Source of the DNA: Thermococcus aggregans
Lineage (GTDB): Archaea; Methanobacteriota_B; Thermococci; Thermococcales; Thermococcaceae
Assembly: GCF_024022995.1 (NCBI RefSeq)
Contig: NZ_CP099582.1
Span: 1 to 64,000, forward strand
Length of the DNA stretch: 64,000 nucleotides
Direction: 5' to 3'
Below, in pieces: positions 62,341 through 64,000 of this stretch. Each line of letters begins with the position of its first letter. Position 1 is the stretch's first letter. The notes below the pieces were generated by a model. It ran no database searches and had not been told where the DNA came from. It worked only from the letters and a program-made list of their open reading frames with translations. The translations under genes were made by a program, and so were the position numbers.

Positions 62341-62994
62341 ATGAAGGTTAGCGATGCTCTAAGACAAAGGGCAGATTACATCTGGCAGAAAATACTAAAT
62401 CATCCTTTTGTAGTCGAATTATACCAAGGCACGCTGCCAATTGAAAAGTTCAAATTTTATGTGCTTCAAGACTACAACTATCTTGTGGGACTAACGAGAA
62501 CTTTAACAATAATTGCCTCTAAAAGCGACTTTGATCTCATGAGAAAAGTCCTAAAGCTGGCTCAGGAGGAAGCCAGCACTGAACTTGCCAACTATGAAAG
62601 GCTCTTAGAAGAATTAGGACTCACAATCGAAGATGCAGTTAGAGAGGAACCCAGCCCAACCAATTATGCATACATGAACTTCATGAATCTCATGGCATTT
62701 TTAGGAACTCCTTACGAAGGCCTAGCTGCCATCATGCCTTGCTTCTGGAGTTATATGGAGATAGCCAGGTATCATGAAAGGTTATTGGAAACCAACGAAA
62801 ATTCTCTCTACGTAAACTGGGCTAAGGTGTATCTCTCCAAGGAATATGTCGAACTTGTGGAGGATCTGAAAGGGTTGCTGGATAAAGCCAGTGAAATCGA
62901 ATTTCATAAGCTAGAGAGCGTTTTCGAAAGAGCAAGTAAATATGAATACATGTTTTGGGACATGGCCTATAAGATGGAGAGGTGGCCCGTATGA
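62341..62994 (+). CDS. tenA: Thiaminase II/TenA-family protein
   Basis: 217-residue helical TenA protein that hydrolyses base-degraded thiamine or aminopyrimidines to HMP. NHPFVVELYQGTLPIEKFKF, YNYLVGLTRTLTIIASKSDF and the C-terminal FERASKYEYMFWDMAYKME with the conserved Glu and Trp. The active-site Cys region is PCFWSYMEIARYH. GGGAGGTAAAGAA lies upstream. The stop overlaps the thiM start by four bases (ATGA). Confidence 0.93.
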   Translation: MKVSDALRQRADYIWQKILNHPFVVELYQGTLPIEKFKFYVLQDYNYLVGLTRTLTIIASKSDFDLMRKVLKLAQEEASTELANYERLLEELGLTIEDAVREEPSPTNYAYMNFMNLMAFLGTPYEGLAAIMPCFWSYMEIARYHERLLETNENSLYVNWAKVYLSKEYVELVEDLKGLLDKASEIEFHKLESVFERASKYEYMFWDMAYKMERWPV

Positions 62995-63797
62995 AGGTGG
63001 AATGGATTGGTAGAGCTTTAGAAAAGCTTAGAGAAAAGAAGCCCTTAGTGCACAATATAACCAACTACGTTGTCATGAACACCACGGCAAACGCTCTTCT
63101 GGCTATAGGAGCTTCCCCTGTTATAGCTCACGCAATAGAGGAGCTTGAGGATATGATAGCTCTGGCAGATGCCCTTGTAATAAACATCGGGACCCTCGAT
63201 GAGCATAAGATATATTCCATGCTCAAGGCAGTTGAAATTGCTAAGAACCTCAAAAAGCCCGTAATTTTAGATCCAGTTGGTGCTGGAGCAACAAAGCTAA
63301 GAACAAAGACCTCCCTAATGCTACTGGAAGTTGGAGATATAAGCGTAGTTAGGGGCAACTTTGGGGAGATGGCAGCCCTTCTTGGCGAGCAGGGGAAAAC
63401 CAGAGGGGTAGATTCTCTGACGTATGATAAGGAAGCCGCAAAAGACCTTGCAAAAGCAGTAGCTAAAGAGTTTGGAGTTATAGCGGCAGTTACCGGAGCT
63501 ATTGATTACGTAAGTGATGGGAGGAGAACTTATGCCATAGAAAATGGAACCCCAATGCTTGGGAGGGTAACGGGGACGGGATGCATGACCACCGCAATAA
63601 TAGGGGCGTTTTTAGCAGTTGAAGAACCCCTAAAGGCTTCTGTAGCCGGGTTAACAACTTTTGAGATTGCCGCAGAAAAGGCCTTTGAAGAGTCCCCTTA
63701 TCCGGGAAGCTTTCATGTGAAACTCTACGACTGGCTTTACAGAATTGATGGAGAGGTCATAAAAGAGAGAGCCAAGGTGAGGGAAGTTGAACCTTAG
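62991..63797 (+). CDS. thiM: Hydroxyethylthiazole kinase ThiM
   Basis: Phosphorylates 4-methyl-5-(2-hydroxyethyl)thiazole in thiamine salvage. KPLVHNITNYVVMNTTANAL, LVINIGTLDEHKIYSMLKAV, KKPVILDPVGAGATKLRTKT and the catalytic loop GRVTGTGCMTTAIIGAFLAV with the conserved Cys. 268 residues from ATG 62991. Overlaps tenA and thiE. Confidence 0.95.
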   Translation: MKVEWIGRALEKLREKKPLVHNITNYVVMNTTANALLAIGASPVIAHAIEELEDMIALADALVINIGTLDEHKIYSMLKAVEIAKNLKKPVILDPVGAGATKLRTKTSLMLLEVGDISVVRGNFGEMAALLGEQGKTRGVDSLTYDKEAAKDLAKAVAKEFGVIAAVTGAIDYVSDGRRTYAIENGTPMLGRVTGTGCMTTAIIGAFLAVEEPLKASVAGLTTFEIAAEKAFEESPYPGSFHVKLYDWLYRIDGEVIKERAKVREVEP

Positions 63798-64000
63798 GAA
63801 AAAGCTGAAGCTGTATGTTATCACTGATAGAAGGCTAAAACCAGAAGTAGAAAGTGTCAGGGAAGCCTTAGAAGGCGGTGCAACTTCAATTCAGCTGAGA
63901 ATAAAAAATGCCCCAACAAGAGAAATGATAGAAATTGGCAAGGAAATTAGGAAGCTGACAAGAGAATACGATGCCCTATACTTTGTAGATGACCGGTTAG
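63787..64000 (+). CDS. thiE: Thiamine phosphate synthase ThiE (partial, runs off the right edge)
   Basis: Joins HMP-PP and thiazole phosphate to thiamine phosphate. The first 71 codons are visible: KLKLYVITDRRLKPEVESVR, ALEGGATSIQLRIKNAPTRE and DALYFVDDRL, the standard ThiE N-terminal half. It begins at TTG 63787 with GGTGAGGGA upstream; the frame is closed further 5' by a stop. Overlaps the end of thiM by 11 bases. Confidence 0.93.
   Translation, partial: MNLRKKLKLYVITDRRLKPEVESVREALEGGATSIQLRIKNAPTREMIEIGKEIRKLTREYDALYFVDDRL

Overview
The window looks like a piece of a hyperthermophilic euryarchaeal chromosome of the order Thermococcales (Thermococcus, Pyrococcus or Palaeococcus), from one of the moderately AT-rich members. 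Pointers are archaeal information-processing genes (TFB, FEN-1, Rpo11/L, Csl4, Lsm, L37e, S19e, Gar1, archaeal ThrRS, Trm1, TrmG10), fermentative and tungsten enzymes (aldehyde:ferredoxin oxidoreductase, pyruvate kinase), PfpI protease, the neighbouring pair Hsp20 and VAT/Cdc48, archaeal TATA boxes, GTG/TTG starts and GGTGA-type ribosome binding sites. Species cannot be fixed from sequence alone.

Layout. 1-6.8 kb is a plastic region: a damaged aspartate racemase gene beside an HTH-less Lrp/AsnC-type fragment, an orphan oppDF ATPase pair bracketed by a 144-bp perfect direct repeat, a foreign-looking operon (aconitase-superfamily dehydratase large and small subunits plus GntP permease), and a 5' fragment of tRNA-Phe. 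6.8-15.9 kb is housekeeping: Hsp20, VAT, PfpI, YhbY, S19e, PDCD5, TFB, FEN-1, a PsiE-like protein with a C/D-box sRNA in front, and CorA. 15.9-17.5 kb is a second scar: copies of the racemase end and of the Lrp fragment (one inverted), two degenerate CRISPR-type repeats and a frameshifted pseudogene, ending at an intact tRNA-Phe. 17.5-40.7 kb is mostly core genes, including Trm1, a MATE exporter, an HTH/periplasmic-binding-like fusion, DacZ (c-di-AMP synthase), feoABC with a DtxR-like operator, SppA, Csl4, ThrRS and eIF2B-like genes.

40.7-48.9 kb holds two less ordinary blocks. One is a two-domain KaiC/RadA-like ATPase with two small partner genes, divergent from a broken gene. The other is a tightly packed leftward operon of about eight genes that starts with a clear fluoride (crcB) riboswitch and ends with CrcB and a DUF190 protein; the genes between have no established link to fluoride and are the most interesting material in the window. 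48.9-64 kb returns to metabolism: archaemetzincin, a polyprenol-type glycosyltransferase, two-subunit fumarase, MoaD plus tungsten AOR, a PflX-like radical SAM protein with two tiny membrane proteins, pyruvate kinase, CinA, a PP-loop ATPase, an MFS carrier, TrmG10, and a thiamine salvage operon (cytX-tenA-thiM-thiE) cut by the window end.
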